From: Jannaschia pohangensis | Lineage (GTDB): Bacteria; Pseudomonadota; Alphaproteobacteria; Rhodobacterales; Rhodobacteraceae | Reading direction: 5' to 3' | Assembly (NCBI RefSeq): GCF_900113875.1 | Contig: NZ_FORA01000002.1 | Coordinates: 1-64,000 of the forward strand | Length of the DNA: 64,000 bases | Part shown: positions 27,483 to 36,770 of the stretch, one piece after another | Layout: the number at the start of each line of letters is the position of its first letter | Numbering within the stretch: the first letter of the stretch is position 1 | The notes under the pieces: model-generated | Told to the model about the DNA's origin: nothing | The model's input: the letters and a program-made list of their open reading frames with translations, nothing else | Database searches by the model: none | Translations under genes and position numbers: made by a program

Positions 27483-28078
27483 CGCAGCAATCCCTGACGG
27501 ATCAGACCCAGACCTGCCGCGGCAAAGAGCGCCGCCACAACGCCGTCGATCCAGACCGCCGCGCGGGCATAGGCCCTGCGCACCGGGCCCCGCGACAGAA
27601 GGAGCGCCCATCCCAGGTAGTTGCAAAGCCCGATCACGGCGCAAAATGCCGTGGCGAGGGTCACGAACCCGGGCCCCGCCTCGGGTCCAAGTCCCATGGA
27701 CAGCGCCGCAAGCCAGGCGAAAACCGCCTTCGGGTTCGACAGGTTGAGCAGAAGGCCCGTCCGGAACGGCCGGACCGGCGACGGCGCAGCGGCCACCGCG
27801 CGGGGCCCAAGGGCCGCGCGAGCGCTGCGCGAGGCCAACCAGCAGAGATAGGCCCCGCCCAAAAGCCGAAGCGCGGTCAGCGCCACCTCCGAGCCGGCCA
27901 GCAGCGCGCCGAACCCCAGACACGCAATCACGCCCCAGACCGCAAGGCCCAGGGCCAAACCTGCCGCCATGCGCAATGCTGGCCCAATCCCGTGCGACAT
28001 CGCCACGACGCTTACCGCCAGATTGGCGGGCCCCGGCGCGACCGCGACCAACGAAAAGGCGGCGAGAACCGCAATCAT
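27479..28078 (-). CDS. LysE-family translocator
   Basis: A 199-residue membrane protein with about six helices and the LysE/RhtB family opening ([20 protein letters not shown]), followed by [18 protein letters not shown]. Family members export amino acids or related metabolites; the substrate is not deducible. It is fused by ATGA overlaps to the secreted hypothetical gene before it and acpS after it, an unusual guest in a core operon. Confidence 0.9.
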   Translation of the reverse strand: MIAVLAAFSLVAVAPGPANLAVSVVAMSHGIGPALRMAAGLALGLAVWGVIACLGFGALLAGSEVALTALRLLGGAYLCWLASRSARAALGPRAVAAAPSPVRPFRTGLLLNLSNPKAVFAWLAALSMGLGPEAGPGFVTLATAFCAVIGLCNYLGWALLLSRGPVRRAYARAAVWIDGVVAALFAAAGLGLIRQGLLR

Positions 28079-28494
28079 GGAACGCTCACCTGACCCGTCG
28101 CGCGATTGATCGTGAAGGCAATCACCAGCGCCTCCCCCTCGGGAGAGGTGCCCGGCACCGAAACGGTCAGCCCGCGCGCCGGATCATAGGCCGCTTCGGC
28201 CCGGGCCAGGGAAATCCCCCCGAACCCGACATCGGCCCCAAGGGAGACGAGACGACATTCCAGAAACTGCTCCTCGGGGTCGGGATAGAGAACCATGATA
28301 TGAAAGGCGGCGGCGGCGGGTTCCTCGGTATCGAGGCCGACAAGCCGGATTGCACCATTCGCGAATGTGCGCGTCGGGTCCGACCAGTCGACGTTGCGCG
28401 CATTCGCCTGCCAGCCATCGCAGTCGCCCACGGTCTGGGCCATGGCGGGCCCGGCACCAAGCGTCAGCCCCGCGACCAGAAAAAGAACCCTCAT
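28075..28494 (-). CDS. Small secreted protein, function unknown
   Basis: A 139-residue protein with a clean signal peptide ([18 protein letters not shown]). The mature chain is acidic and has two Cys (in DCDGW and ECRLV) that could pair. The pattern [19 protein letters not shown] and the strand-rich remainder suggest a small beta domain. I recognise no family. It overlaps pdxJ and the LysE gene by 4 bases each, so it is translated in step with them. Confidence 0.8.
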   Translation of the reverse strand: MRVLFLVAGLTLGAGPAMAQTVGDCDGWQANARNVDWSDPTRTFANGAIRLVGLDTEEPAAAAFHIMVLYPDPEEQFLECRLVSLGADVGFGGISLARAEAAYDPARGLTVSVPGTSPEGEALVIAFTINRATGQVSVP

Positions 28495-29240
28495 GTCAAG
28501 CTTTCCCGGGCCAGATCCATCAGGCGGCGCATTTCACCCAAGGCTTCGGGCATGCCACGAAAGACGGATTCCCCGATCAGGAAATGCCCGATGTTAAGCT
28601 CCACGATCTGTGGAATGGCGGCAATCGGGGCGACGGAATCATACGTGATGCCGTGACCGGCATGGACCTCCAGGCCCAGATCGGCCGCCTGTCGTGCCGC
28701 CGCGGTGATCCGGACGAGTTCATCGGCGGCGATAGCCATCTCGTCATTGGCGACCGCATCGCAATAGGCGCCGACGTGCAACTCGATGATATCGGCACCC
28801 ACACGGGCCGCGGCCTCGATTTGGGCGGGAACCGACGCGATGAAGAGCGAGATGCGCGCGCCCATGTCCTGAAGCGGCGCGATATAGGTCTTCAGGTGGT
28901 TGGCGTCCCCGGCGACCTCGAGGCCGCCTTCCGTCGTCCGCTCTTCCCGGCGTTCCGGCACTAGGCAGACGGCATGGGGCCGGGTGGCGAGGGCGATGCG
29001 CTGCATCTCCTCGGTCGCGGCCATTTCGAAGTTTAGGGGAATGGAGATCGCGGCCTTGATCGCTTCCATGTCCGCATCGCGGATGTGGCGGCGATCTTCG
29101 CGCAGATGCGCCGTGATCCCGTCCGCGCCCGCCGCTTCGGCCATCAGGGCGGCGCGCACCGGATCGGGGTTGTCGCCACCCCGCGCGTTTCGAATTGTGG
29201 CGACGTGGTCGATGTTGACGCCCAGCCTGAGCTTATCCAT
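28491..29240 (-). CDS. pdxJ: Pyridoxine 5'-phosphate synthase
   Basis: A 249-residue TIM-barrel enzyme joining 1-deoxyxylulose 5-phosphate and 3-amino-2-oxopropyl phosphate to pyridoxine 5'-phosphate. The start reads [19 protein letters not shown]. The active-site blocks [30 protein letters not shown] and [11 protein letters not shown] are intact. It starts at ATG 29240, overlapping DUF2062 by 8 bases. It supplies PLP for enzymes such as the MalY-like lyase. Confidence 0.97.
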   Translation of the reverse strand: MDKLRLGVNIDHVATIRNARGGDNPDPVRAALMAEAAGADGITAHLREDRRHIRDADMEAIKAAISIPLNFEMAATEEMQRIALATRPHAVCLVPERREERTTEGGLEVAGDANHLKTYIAPLQDMGARISLFIASVPAQIEAAARVGADIIELHVGAYCDAVANDEMAIAADELVRITAAARQAADLGLEVHAGHGITYDSVAPIAAIPQIVELNIGHFLIGESVFRGMPEALGEMRRLMDLARESLT

Positions 29241-29922
29241 TGAACTCTCCCTTCGACTTGTGCCGATCCGCCTTCTTTTCCGCCTTCTCCAGCGCACGGG
29301 CCGCCGCTTTACGCCGGATTTCCTCCAGCTTTTTCTTGAGCCGTCCACGCCGACGCTTCTGATAGGCTTCGATCAGCGGAAGGCTGATGGTGTAGGCCGC
29401 GATGCCAGTGAAGATACCGGGGATCATCCCACCGACAAGCCACGGGAGGAAGACGTCGTTCCAGAAGATCGCGGTCGCGGTCCAGTCGACGGATTGCCCC
29501 GTCAGAGCGTACCAGGAGTTCCAGAACAGATCCTCGCCTGCCCGGAAAAACTTTCCGAACAATCCTTCGTCCACTTCGCCGCGCATCTCGGTGCCCAGCA
29601 TGAAGTGACCGAGGTTGAGCGATACGACCGCAATCGGGACATAGGTCAGCGGGTTGCCGAAGAACGTCCCCAACAGGGCAGCCATGACATTGCCGCGCAT
29701 GACGTAGGCGACAAGAGCGGCCACCACGAAATGCAGACCGTAGAACGGCGTGAATGTCGTGAAGACGCCGGCAAAAATGCCCCGGCTGATCTTGCGCGGG
29801 GTATCCGGAAGCCGACGCAGCCTGTGCTTGACGTAGAGCGCCGCGCGGCCCCATCCGCCTTTCGGCCAAACCGCCTGAAGAATGGCCTGCCATATCGGCA
29901 GGCGGTCACGACGCTTGAACAT
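29233..29922 (-). CDS. DUF2062 membrane protein
   Basis: A 229-residue protein with about three to four membrane helices and the DUF2062 pattern [20 protein letters not shown] followed by [18 protein letters not shown]. The C-terminus is strongly basic ([17 protein letters not shown]) and probably cytoplasmic. The function of the family is unknown. It starts 10 bases after rel and overlaps pdxJ, as is common in Rhodobacterales. Confidence 0.87.
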   Translation of the reverse strand: MFKRRDRLPIWQAILQAVWPKGGWGRAALYVKHRLRRLPDTPRKISRGIFAGVFTTFTPFYGLHFVVAALVAYVMRGNVMAALLGTFFGNPLTYVPIAVVSLNLGHFMLGTEMRGEVDEGLFGKFFRAGEDLFWNSWYALTGQSVDWTATAIFWNDVFLPWLVGGMIPGIFTGIAAYTISLPLIEAYQKRRRGRLKKKLEEIRRKAAARALEKAEKKADRHKSKGEFNG

Positions 29923-29931
29923 CCCGGCCCC

Positions 29932-32079
29932 TCAGACCGGCACAGGAGGCGGCGGCGCAACCTGCGATACCTGGTCCCGGTGGCGCGCGATCCGTGCGAC
30001 GTCATCGTCGGTATCCGTCGCCATGATGAGGGCGTGCAGATGTTCCCGGTCGCGCACATCGACATCGATGAGCACCCGAAAGAAATCCGGCTTGCGGTCG
30101 ATGAACCTCAGGTCCGAGATATTCGCATTCTGCTCGGCAATCAGCGTGCAGATACGGCCCAGAACACCCGGCGCATTGGAGATGGTCAGATCCAGCGTCA
30201 CGGCGTTGCGCGGCGCATGGTGGCCCGGCGACCAGTGCAGATCGATCCAGCGGTCGGGCTGATCCTCGAACTCGACCATCCGGGGGCAATCGATTGCATG
30301 AATGGTGACCCCGCGTCCCTTGTTGGAGATGCCGACGATGCGTTCCCCGGGCACCGGTTGGCAACAGGTCGCGCGATCATAATGCGCCTTCGGGTCCAGC
30401 CCGACAATCGCACTCTCGGCCGGGACATCGGGGAAAGGCGGAGCATGGGCCACTTCGGGCCAGAGCGTCGCCACCACGGTGCGAGAGCTGATCTCGGACG
30501 ACCCGATGGCCGCCAGCAGGGAATCCGGCCCCTCTTGCCCCAGGGCCTTGGCCGCGGTTTCCATCGCCTTGTCGGTCAGCCGCTTGCCCACCTGGGCAAA
30601 GGCCGCGCGGGCCAGTTCGCGGCCCAGACGGACGTGACCCGTGCGCCGTTCCGCCTTGAGCGCGCGGCGGATCGACGCCTTGGCCCGGCCCGTGGTCGCG
30701 ATATCGATCCAAGTTGCCTGGGGCGTCTGCGCCTCGGCGGTGACGACCTCGACCGACTGGCCGTTGCGCAGCCGCGTCCAGAGCGGCACGCGCATTCCGT
30801 CGACCTTGGCCGCGACGGTGCGGTGCCCGATCCGCGTGTGGATCGCATAGGCGAAGTCGATGGGCGTCGCCCCCTTGGGCAGCTTGATGACATCGCCCTT
30901 GGGCGTGAAACAGAACACCTGATCGGTATACATCTCGAGCTTGACGGCTTCGAGGAATTCATCGTGATCCTGCGCCTCTTCCAGGCGTTCGTTCATCGTC
31001 CGAAGCCAGACGGCGGGATCGACGGCAAAGGGATTTTCGGCCCGCACGCCGTCGCGGTACGACCAGTGGGCCGCCACGCCGCGCTCGGCCACTTCGTGCA
31101 TCTCCTGGGTGCGGATCTGAACCTCGACCCGCTTGCCGTCGCGCCCCGACACCGTCGTGTGGATCGACCGATAGCCGTTCGACTTGGGCTGGCTGATGTA
31201 GTCCTTGAAGCGGCCCGGCACCGACCGCCACCGCTGATGGATCACGCCGAGACTGCGGTAACATTCCGCCTCGGTCCCCACGATGATGCGGAACCCGTAG
31301 ATGTCGGACAGACGACTGAACCCGATCGCCTTTTCCTCCATCTTGCGCCAGATGCTGAACGGACGCTTCGCACGGCCCATCACGGTCGCCGGAATTTCGG
31401 CGCGGGCCATCTCGGTCTCGATATCGTCGGTGATCCGGCGGATCATGTCGCCGGCCTCGCGCTGGAGGGTAACGAACCGGCGCAGGATCGAGGTCCGCGC
31501 CTCGGAGTTGATGACCGCAAAGCAGAGGTCTTCCAACTCCTCGCGCATCCACTGCATCCCCATGCGTCCGGCGAGCGGCGCATAGATCTCCATGGTCTCG
31601 TGGGCTTTCTGGATCTGCTTGTGCGGCGCCATGTGACGGATCGTGCGCATGTTGTGCAGCCGGTCGGTCAGCTTGACCAGGATCACCCGCAGGTCGCGGG
31701 ACATGGCCATGAACAATTTGCGGAAGTTCTCGGCCTGCTTGGTCTCGGACGACGTCAGTTCAAGATTGGTCAGCTTGGTGACACCGTCGACCATCTCGGC
31801 GATTTCGGTGCCGAACCGCCGTTCGATCTCGGCAAAGGTCGACCGTGTGTCCTCGATGGTATCGTGCAGTAGTGCGGTGATGATCGTCGCATCGTCCAGC
31901 CGCTGTTCCGTCAACAGGCAGGCGACTTCGACGGGATGGGTGAAATAGGGCTCACCCGACCGACGGATCTGGCCTTCGTGCATTTCCGCCGCATAGGCAT
32001 AGGCTGCACGGATCAGGGCCGCATCCGTCCGGGGGTTATAGGCGCGTACGAGCGCGATCAGGTCATCGACTTTGATCAT
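29932..32079 (-). CDS. rel: Bifunctional (p)ppGpp synthetase/hydrolase (RelA/SpoT homologue)
   Basis: The 715-residue stringent-response enzyme. The HD hydrolase domain has HPVEVACLL and LLHDTIEDT near residue 67. The synthetase domain has YRSIHTTVSG near residue 300, the TGS domain begins at YTDQVFCFTPKGDVIKLP, and a C-terminal ACT domain includes LGRICTLIAEQNANISDLRF. Intact HD residues indicate that it can also degrade (p)ppGpp. It follows rpoZ directly; omega is the RNA polymerase subunit that forms part of one ppGpp site in E. coli. Confidence 0.97.
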   Translation of the reverse strand: MIKVDDLIALVRAYNPRTDAALIRAAYAYAAEMHEGQIRRSGEPYFTHPVEVACLLTEQRLDDATIITALLHDTIEDTRSTFAEIERRFGTEIAEMVDGVTKLTNLELTSSETKQAENFRKLFMAMSRDLRVILVKLTDRLHNMRTIRHMAPHKQIQKAHETMEIYAPLAGRMGMQWMREELEDLCFAVINSEARTSILRRFVTLQREAGDMIRRITDDIETEMARAEIPATVMGRAKRPFSIWRKMEEKAIGFSRLSDIYGFRIIVGTEAECYRSLGVIHQRWRSVPGRFKDYISQPKSNGYRSIHTTVSGRDGKRVEVQIRTQEMHEVAERGVAAHWSYRDGVRAENPFAVDPAVWLRTMNERLEEAQDHDEFLEAVKLEMYTDQVFCFTPKGDVIKLPKGATPIDFAYAIHTRIGHRTVAAKVDGMRVPLWTRLRNGQSVEVVTAEAQTPQATWIDIATTGRAKASIRRALKAERRTGHVRLGRELARAAFAQVGKRLTDKAMETAAKALGQEGPDSLLAAIGSSEISSRTVVATLWPEVAHAPPFPDVPAESAIVGLDPKAHYDRATCCQPVPGERIVGISNKGRGVTIHAIDCPRMVEFEDQPDRWIDLHWSPGHHAPRNAVTLDLTISNAPGVLGRICTLIAEQNANISDLRFIDRKPDFFRVLIDVDVRDREHLHALIMATDTDDDVARIARHRDQVSQVAPPPPVPV

Positions 32080-32114
32080 GGGACCTGAGTCATCCCGACG
32101 CGCCTCCCGGAGGG

Positions 32115-32468
32115 TCAGGGTTGGCCCTGCGCCTCCATCAATGCACGGAGCAGCTTTTCTTCGGACATGTCGTCCTGCACCGGGGCGTCTTTCTCGACAC
32201 CCATCAGCAAGGCCATGGAGTCCTCTTCGGGCTCGTCGACCTCGATCTGCGTCTGGTTCGATTCGATCAGACGCTCGCGCAGGTCGTCGGCGCCTTGCGT
32301 TTCGTCCGCGATCTCGCGCAGGGCCACAACCGGGTTCTTGTCGTTGTCACGATCAACGGTCACAGGGCTGCCCGTGGCGATTTCACGAGCGCGATGCGCC
32401 GCGAGCATCACCAGATCGAACCGGTTGGGAACCTTGTCGACGCAATCTTCGACTGTCACGCGAGCCAT
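32115..32468 (-). CDS. rpoZ: RNA polymerase omega subunit
   Basis: A 117-residue omega subunit: [20 protein letters not shown], then [13 protein letters not shown], and an acidic C-terminal tail. Omega helps beta' folding. The ATG at 32468 was chosen; a start three codons earlier is possible. It is the first gene of the 9-kb operon ending at recO and has its own promoter overlapping the folK 3' end. Confidence 0.97.
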   Translation of the reverse strand: MARVTVEDCVDKVPNRFDLVMLAAHRAREIATGSPVTVDRDNDKNPVVALREIADETQGADDLRERLIESNQTQIEVDEPEEDSMALLMGVEKDAPVQDDMSEEKLLRALMEAQGQP

Positions 32469-32501
32469 GGAGCGCACCTTTGTCAGGGGGTCAGAACGGC
32501 C

Positions 32502-32530
32502 TACTTAAGGGCGAAGGTTTGTATTGACAA
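32502..32530 (-). promoter_or_regulatory. Promoter of the rpoZ-rel operon
   Basis: TTGTCA (32525-32530) and TAAGTA (32502-32507) on the minus strand are 17 bases apart, about 34 bases upstream of the rpoZ ATG. The pair lies across the end of folK, so the operon can be expressed separately from folK. The -10 ends in A, not T. Confidence 0.6.
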
Positions 32531-33092
32531 CCCCATCAACCGGCCCAACCGGCCTGATTTCGCGACGTCGCGCCCCGCTCAGGGTGGCGGCCATGGCGGC
32601 CACACTGCGCCCCGTGACTGGGTGGCGCCACCGCGGCGCGATCTCGGCCAGCGGGACCAGCACGAAGGCCCGGTCCTGCAGGCGCGGATGCGGCAAGATC
32701 AGCTGGCCGGGGGCTTCGGCGATCTGGCGATCTGCGGGAAGGTCGATCCAGTGCCGAACGACCCTTGCATCGGGCCGCACGAGCCCCCCCGACCCCAAAA
32801 GGTCGAGGTCGAGCGTCCGCGCGCCCCACCGCTCCCGGCGGACCCGTCCGAACCGCGCCTCGATTCCGTGCAGCCGGGCCAAAAACAGGGCAGATGGCAT
32901 CGGCGACACGACCAGAGCGGCGGCATTCACGAAATCCGGACCAGACCCCGGCGGCCAGGCTGGCGTGCGAAACAGCCGCGAAACAACCCCGATGCGCCCC
33001 GGCAAACACCTCAGAACGCGGGCAATTTGCCGCGCATTAGCCATGACGTTCAGTCGAGAATTGGAACCGAGGGCCACAAGATGTAACGTCAC
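32505..33092 (-). CDS. folK: 2-amino-4-hydroxy-6-hydroxymethyldihydropteridine pyrophosphokinase
   Basis: A 195-residue HPPK of folate synthesis. The opening reads VALGSNSRLN, the family signature is RERWGARTLDLDLLGSGG near residue 86, and LPHPRLQDRAFVLVPLAEIAP follows near residue 133. The best start is the GTG at 33092, because conservation begins at LHLVALGSN; no clear ribosome-binding site is seen. It is divergent from the NYN-domain gene. Confidence 0.93.
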   Translation of the reverse strand: MTLHLVALGSNSRLNVMANARQIARVLRCLPGRIGVVSRLFRTPAWPPGSGPDFVNAAALVVSPMPSALFLARLHGIEARFGRVRRERWGARTLDLDLLGSGGLVRPDARVVRHWIDLPADRQIAEAPGQLILPHPRLQDRAFVLVPLAEIAPRWRHPVTGRSVAAMAATLSGARRREIRPVGPVDGVVNTNLRP

Positions 33093-33105
33093 TTGGAGGA
33101 TTCCG

Positions 33106-33134
33106 TTATTGCATACAGGTATCCTCCCTATATT
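33106..33134 (+). promoter_or_regulatory. Candidate promoter of the NYN-domain gene
   Basis: A near-consensus -10 box TATATT (33129-33134) lies 17 bases from a poor -35 (TTATTG, 33106-33111), giving an untranslated leader of roughly 80 bases. The AT-rich stretch stands out in this GC-rich sequence. Confidence 0.35.
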
Positions 33135-33219
33135 TAGACGTTCGCACCGAAAAGCCGACTTCCCGGAGTTTCACCCAGACTCCCTTGCCCGGGAACCGCT
33201 TTTCCGAAAGGATTTGACT

Positions 33220-33786
33220 ATGTTTTACCGCGATGAGCGCCTCGCGCTCTTCATCGATGGCTCGAACCTCTATGCGGCCGCCAAAGCGCTTTCGTTCGAT
33301 ATCGACTACAAGCTGCTACGCCAGGAATTCGTTCGTCGCGGCAAACTTCTGCGCGCCTTCTACTACACCGCCCTGCTCGAGTCGGAGGAATACTCCCCGA
33401 TCCGGCCGCTCGTGGACTGGCTCCAGTACAATGGCTTCACCATGGTGACGAAGCCCGCCAAGGAATTTACCGACAGCCAGGGCCGCCGCAAGGTCAAGGG
33501 CAACATGGATATCGAGCTGACGGTGGATGCGCTGGAAACGGCCGAGAACGTCGATCACATCGTCCTGTTTTCCGGCGACGGCGATTTCCGCCCGCTGGTG
33601 GCCGCGTTGCAGCGCAAGGGCGTGCGCGTCTCGGTCTGCTCCACGATCCGCAGTCAGCCGCCGATGATCGCCGACGATCTGCGCCGCCAGTGCGACAACT
33701 TCATCGAGCTGGACGAGCTGCGCGATGTCATCGGTCGCCCCCCGCGCGAAATGACGCAGCCGCCCGACTTCGCCGCCAACAGCTGA
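33220..33786 (+). CDS. NYN-domain (LabA/PIN-like) putative ribonuclease
   Basis: A 188-residue protein with the NYN/LabA fold. The acidic active-site positions are in LFIDGSNLYAA (near residue 10), GNMDIELTVDAL and HIVLFSGDGDFRPLV (near 117). NYN domains are PIN-like metal-dependent RNases, and the target is unknown. The ATG at 33220 follows GAAAGGA. It stands alone between folK (divergent) and the TRIC gene (convergent, 4 bases apart). Confidence 0.92.
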   Translation: MFYRDERLALFIDGSNLYAAAKALSFDIDYKLLRQEFVRRGKLLRAFYYTALLESEEYSPIRPLVDWLQYNGFTMVTKPAKEFTDSQGRRKVKGNMDIELTVDALETAENVDHIVLFSGDGDFRPLVAALQRKGVRVSVCSTIRSQPPMIADDLRRQCDNFIELDELRDVIGRPPREMTQPPDFAANS

Positions 33787-33790
33787 CCCA

Positions 33791-34414
33791 TCAAGCTTTG
33801 GGCGGTCTCGGGCGGAATGCCGGAAGCCGCCAGCCGAAGCGGATCGACCCGGCCCGCAGCGCGAAGGTCACCCCGGCGCAGCAGGCCAGCGGCAGAACGC
33901 CGCCCCCGGCCATTTCGCGCGCCAGGATCGCCGCCGCACCCCCCATCAGGGCGGCTGTGACGTAAAGCTCTCCCTGTTTCAGGACGAGCGGCACCTCCCC
34001 CACCACCACATCGCGCATCAACCCGCCCATGCAGCCGGTGACGATGCCCATGACGACCTGCACCCAGATCGGCTGTCCCAGCCCGTGCGCCACCGCGACG
34101 CCCGCCGTGACCGCAACCGACAGCGCCGCCGCATCCAGCCAGACGATCCAGGCCATGCGCGACTCCACCAGATGATGGGTGAAGAAGACGATCATCGAAA
34201 CCGCGGCGGCCACGGCCACAGGCAGCGGATCACCGATCCAGAACACGGGATCACGGCCCAACAGCAGATCGCGCACCGTGCCGCCCCCGACCGCCGTCAG
34301 GCACGCGACAAAGATGAAGCCGACCGGATCAAGCTGCGCCCGCGCCGCGACCAGCGCCCCGGTCATCGCAAAGATCAGGACCGCGATGAGGTCGAGGGTC
34401 AGGGGAACCGTCAT
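33791..34414 (-). CDS. TRIC-type cation channel / UPF0126 membrane protein
   Basis: A 207-residue protein with seven hydrophobic helices in two repeats. Each repeat has the family glycine-rich kink: TAVGGGTVRDLLLGRDPVFW and MGIVTGCMGGLMRDVVVGEV. Prokaryotic TRIC homologues form homotrimeric potassium-permeable channels. It starts in an ATGA overlap with the NUDIX gene. Confidence 0.92.
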   Translation of the reverse strand: MTVPLTLDLIAVLIFAMTGALVAARAQLDPVGFIFVACLTAVGGGTVRDLLLGRDPVFWIGDPLPVAVAAAVSMIVFFTHHLVESRMAWIVWLDAAALSVAVTAGVAVAHGLGQPIWVQVVMGIVTGCMGGLMRDVVVGEVPLVLKQGELYVTAALMGGAAAILAREMAGGGVLPLACCAGVTFALRAGSIRFGWRLPAFRPRPPKA

Positions 34415-34788
34415 TTCAAGACTTTCAGAACACGGACATACCGCGGATCGAAGCCCGACGTGTCGCCAGCGGGGTCGTGCCAGAAGAACGCGAAGTCATG
34501 GCCGCCGTCATCGCTGCAACGGTGATCCCATCGGTCGGGCAACTGGTCTGCGGTGACCGCCACAAGATGCCAGACCTCGCCCGGTTGCACGGTCGTACAG
34601 CGCCCGAACAGCTGCGGATCACGGCCCTCTACTCCGGCTTCTTCCTGCAATTCGCGCAGGGCCGCCGCCTCTGGCGTCTCTCCGGGTTCGATACCGCCCT
34701 TGACCAGTTGCAACCCGGCCAGCGGATGGCGAAACGCCAGAACCCGCCCACCCTGCCGCAGGATCGGACAGGCCACCTGACGGGTCAT
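34411..34788 (-). CDS. NUDIX hydrolase
   Basis: A 125-residue NUDIX protein starting MTRQVACPILRQGG. The Nudix box is complete, from GGIEPGETPEAAALREL to QEEAG (near residues 31-52). It hydrolyses a nucleoside diphosphate linked to another moiety, and the substrate is unknown. In-frame starts further upstream (a GTG near 34827, an ATG at 34899) cannot be excluded but would run into rnhA. It is coupled to the TRIC gene by ATGA. Confidence 0.88.
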   Translation of the reverse strand: MTRQVACPILRQGGRVLAFRHPLAGLQLVKGGIEPGETPEAAALRELQEEAGVEGRDPQLFGRCTTVQPGEVWHLVAVTADQLPDRWDHRCSDDGGHDFAFFWHDPAGDTSGFDPRYVRVLKVLK

Positions 34789-34837
34789 GGGCAAGCCGAC
34801 ACATGCGCGGCGAAGACGGGCGATGACAGCACGTTCG

Positions 34838-35299
34838 TCACCCCTTCGCGGGCTTGAACGGCGCCATCCCGGCGCGCGCCAGTTCGTCGGCCCGTTCATT
34901 CTCGGGGTGGCCCGCGTGGCCCTTGACCCATTCCCAGGTCACGTCATGGCGCGCCGCCGCCTCGTCGAGCCTGCGCCACAGATCCTCGTTCTTGACCGGT
35001 TTGCGCGTCGACGTCTTCCAGCCGTTGCGTTTCCAGCCGTGCAGCCAGGCGGTGATGCCGCCTTTGACATAGGCGCTGTCCGTGACCACGGTCAGCTTGG
35101 ACGGACGCTCCAGGGCTTCAAGGGCGTTGATCGCGGCCAGCATCTCCATCCGGTTGTTGGTCGTCTCGGCTTCGCCGCCCTTCAGCTCCCGCTCCTTGAC
35201 GACAATTTCGCCCTGCCGCGCGATGAGCAGCGCGCCCCAGCCCCCCGGCCCCGGGTTCCCGCTGCAGGCGCCGTCGGTATAGGCAAACAAGTCAGGCAT
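34838..35299 (-). CDS. rnhA: Ribonuclease HI
   Basis: A 153-residue RNase HI that removes RNA from RNA-DNA hybrids. All four catalytic acidic residues are seen: D in [18 protein letters not shown] in [10 protein letters not shown] in [11 protein letters not shown], and D in NERADELAR. The basic protrusion [11 protein letters not shown] is also present. Confidence 0.97.
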   Translation of the reverse strand: MPDLFAYTDGACSGNPGPGGWGALLIARQGEIVVKERELKGGEAETTNNRMEMLAAINALEALERPSKLTVVTDSAYVKGGITAWLHGWKRNGWKTSTRKPVKNEDLWRRLDEAAARHDVTWEWVKGHAGHPENERADELARAGMAPFKPAKG

Positions 35300-35346
35300 G
35301 TTCCGTCTTTCCGGCTTTTCGGATATCGCGCGATCTCATGGGCGGC

Positions 35347-35802
35347 CTACAAGGCAAGCGGCAGCAGGCAGATCACGACGCCCGACGTCAGGATGATCCG
35401 GAGTTTCATCCACCAGCGTGGCGCAAGGCCCTGTTGCCAGAACAGCCAGTCGAGTCCCAAAAGACCCACGAAACCCGCGATCAACGCGACCGCCGCCGCC
35501 GTCGACCCGCCGCCCGTCATGAAGAACGCCCAGAGTGCGGGCAGGACCGACAGAGCATAGCCGGTCACCGCCACCTGCCCCTCGGCCTTGGTGGCAAAGC
35601 CCCAGAGCACGCCGGACATGAAGCTGAGGATGACCGCCCCGTAAAACAGACCCACGTAAGGCCCGATGAAGCGCGGCCCGACCAAGGCGACCGTCTGCAA
35701 GGCCGCCGTGGGCGACCAGAGCGTGACGAGGCCCCAGACGAATGGCAGCAATCCGGCAAGGCCGAGGACGAGGGCGGCGCGGGGAATGGGTGCATCGAAC
35801 AT
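35347..35802 (-). CDS. DUF3429 membrane protein
   Basis: A 151-residue protein with about five hydrophobic helices. It has the DUF3429 pattern: an N-terminal helix PRAALVLGLAGLLPFVWG, the GPRFIGPYVGLFYGAVILSF block, and the end GLDWLFWQQGLAPRWWMKLR. Its function is unknown. It stands alone between rnhA and a LysE-type gene, all leftward. Confidence 0.85.
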   Translation of the reverse strand: MFDAPIPRAALVLGLAGLLPFVWGLVTLWSPTAALQTVALVGPRFIGPYVGLFYGAVILSFMSGVLWGFATKAEGQVAVTGYALSVLPALWAFFMTGGGSTAAAVALIAGFVGLLGLDWLFWQQGLAPRWWMKLRIILTSGVVICLLPLAL

Positions 35803-35850
35803 ATGGGTCAGATGCCATGCCCCCTGGCGACGGGAAACCCCTCAATCGCG

Positions 35851-36468
35851 TCAGGCGCGCTCCAGCGCCAATCGGCCCGCAAGTGCGGCAAAGACGGCGG
35901 CGAAACTGCGGTTGAGCCAGGCCATGGCACGCTGACTTCCCAGAAGGCGATCACGGAACGCGCCCGCAAAGAGGCCATAGACGAGAAATACGCCGAAGGT
36001 CATCGCCATGAAGACCACGCCCAGCCCCATCATCTCGACGGTCACGCGCGCCGGATCGCCCGACAGGAACGGCGGCAGCAAGGCCAGAAAGAAGATCGAC
36101 AGTTTGGGGTTCAGGACGTTGATGAGCATGCCTCGCCAGGCCACACGCGCCAGAGATTCGTCCCGCGTCTCGGCCGGCTTGACCGCAAGGGCCCCGGTCT
36201 GGCGCAGAGCGCCCCAGGCCATCCACAGAAGATAGGCGACCCCGGCGAACTTCACGATGTTGAACAGGAGGGCCGAGGTATGCAGGACGGCGGCGACACC
36301 GAGGATTGCGGCGGCCAATGCCGGCACGATCCCGAAGGTGCAACCGACCGCTGCCGCCACGGCGGACCTTCGGCCGCGGCCCAGACCCATGGCCAGCGTA
36401 TAGACGACGCCCGTGCCCGGCGCGATGACGACCACGAAGGCGGTCAGAAGGAATTGAACGGTTATCAT
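35851..36468 (-). CDS. LysE-family translocator (second in window)
   Basis: A 205-residue amino-acid-exporter-like protein with about six helices. The opening reads FVVVIAPGTGVVYTLAMGLG, and NVLNPKLSIFFLALLPPF is near residue 115. The ATG at 36468 was chosen; ten codons more are open. It resembles the RhtB branch and is only distantly similar to the copy at 27.5-28.1 kb. The substrate is unknown. Confidence 0.92.
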   Translation of the reverse strand: MITVQFLLTAFVVVIAPGTGVVYTLAMGLGRGRRSAVAAAVGCTFGIVPALAAAILGVAAVLHTSALLFNIVKFAGVAYLLWMAWGALRQTGALAVKPAETRDESLARVAWRGMLINVLNPKLSIFFLALLPPFLSGDPARVTVEMMGLGVVFMAMTFGVFLVYGLFAGAFRDRLLGSQRAMAWLNRSFAAVFAALAGRLALERA

Positions 36469-36519
36469 GAAATGACCCTGCCTCCCCCTGTTTGACATGG
36501 CAAGGCAGGATCGGTCACG

Positions 36520-36639
36520 TCAGAGATCTGCCGGGACGTCGACGAGGACAGCCGGGGCATGGGGCAACGTCGGGATGATCGCCGTCACGATCAGCGCGGC
36601 GGCAAGAAGGCTGGCAGGTATGGCAAGAGTATAGTGCAT
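36520..36639 (-). CDS. Candidate 39-residue single-helix membrane protein
   Basis: An ATG at 36639 opens a 39-codon frame encoding a product that starts MHYTLAIPASLLAAALIVTA. It continues through one hydrophobic helix to a Pro/Val-rich tail ending DVPADL. An AGGAG ribosome-binding site lies seven bases upstream, close to ideal. No family is recognised. The reading frame lies alone between a LysE-type gene and ispH. The start signal and helix argue for a real small protein, but conservation was not checked. Confidence 0.5.
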   Translation of the reverse strand: MHYTLAIPASLLAAALIVTAIIPTLPHAPAVLVDVPADL

Positions 36640-36770
36640 GCAAAGGCTCCTTGGGTTGAGGGCGCGGCCGGAACCGCGATTTCCTCAACACTACCCAAGT
36701 GCAGCCGGAATGGCTTTGCACAAACGTTCACAGACGCACGATCAACAGGGAAGGAATATTTGATGTGCGA

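Noticed and set aside
28900-31872. A 990-codon plus-strand frame opposite pdxJ, DUF2062 and rel
   Set aside because: It runs across three well-supported genes on the other strand and has no domain signature.
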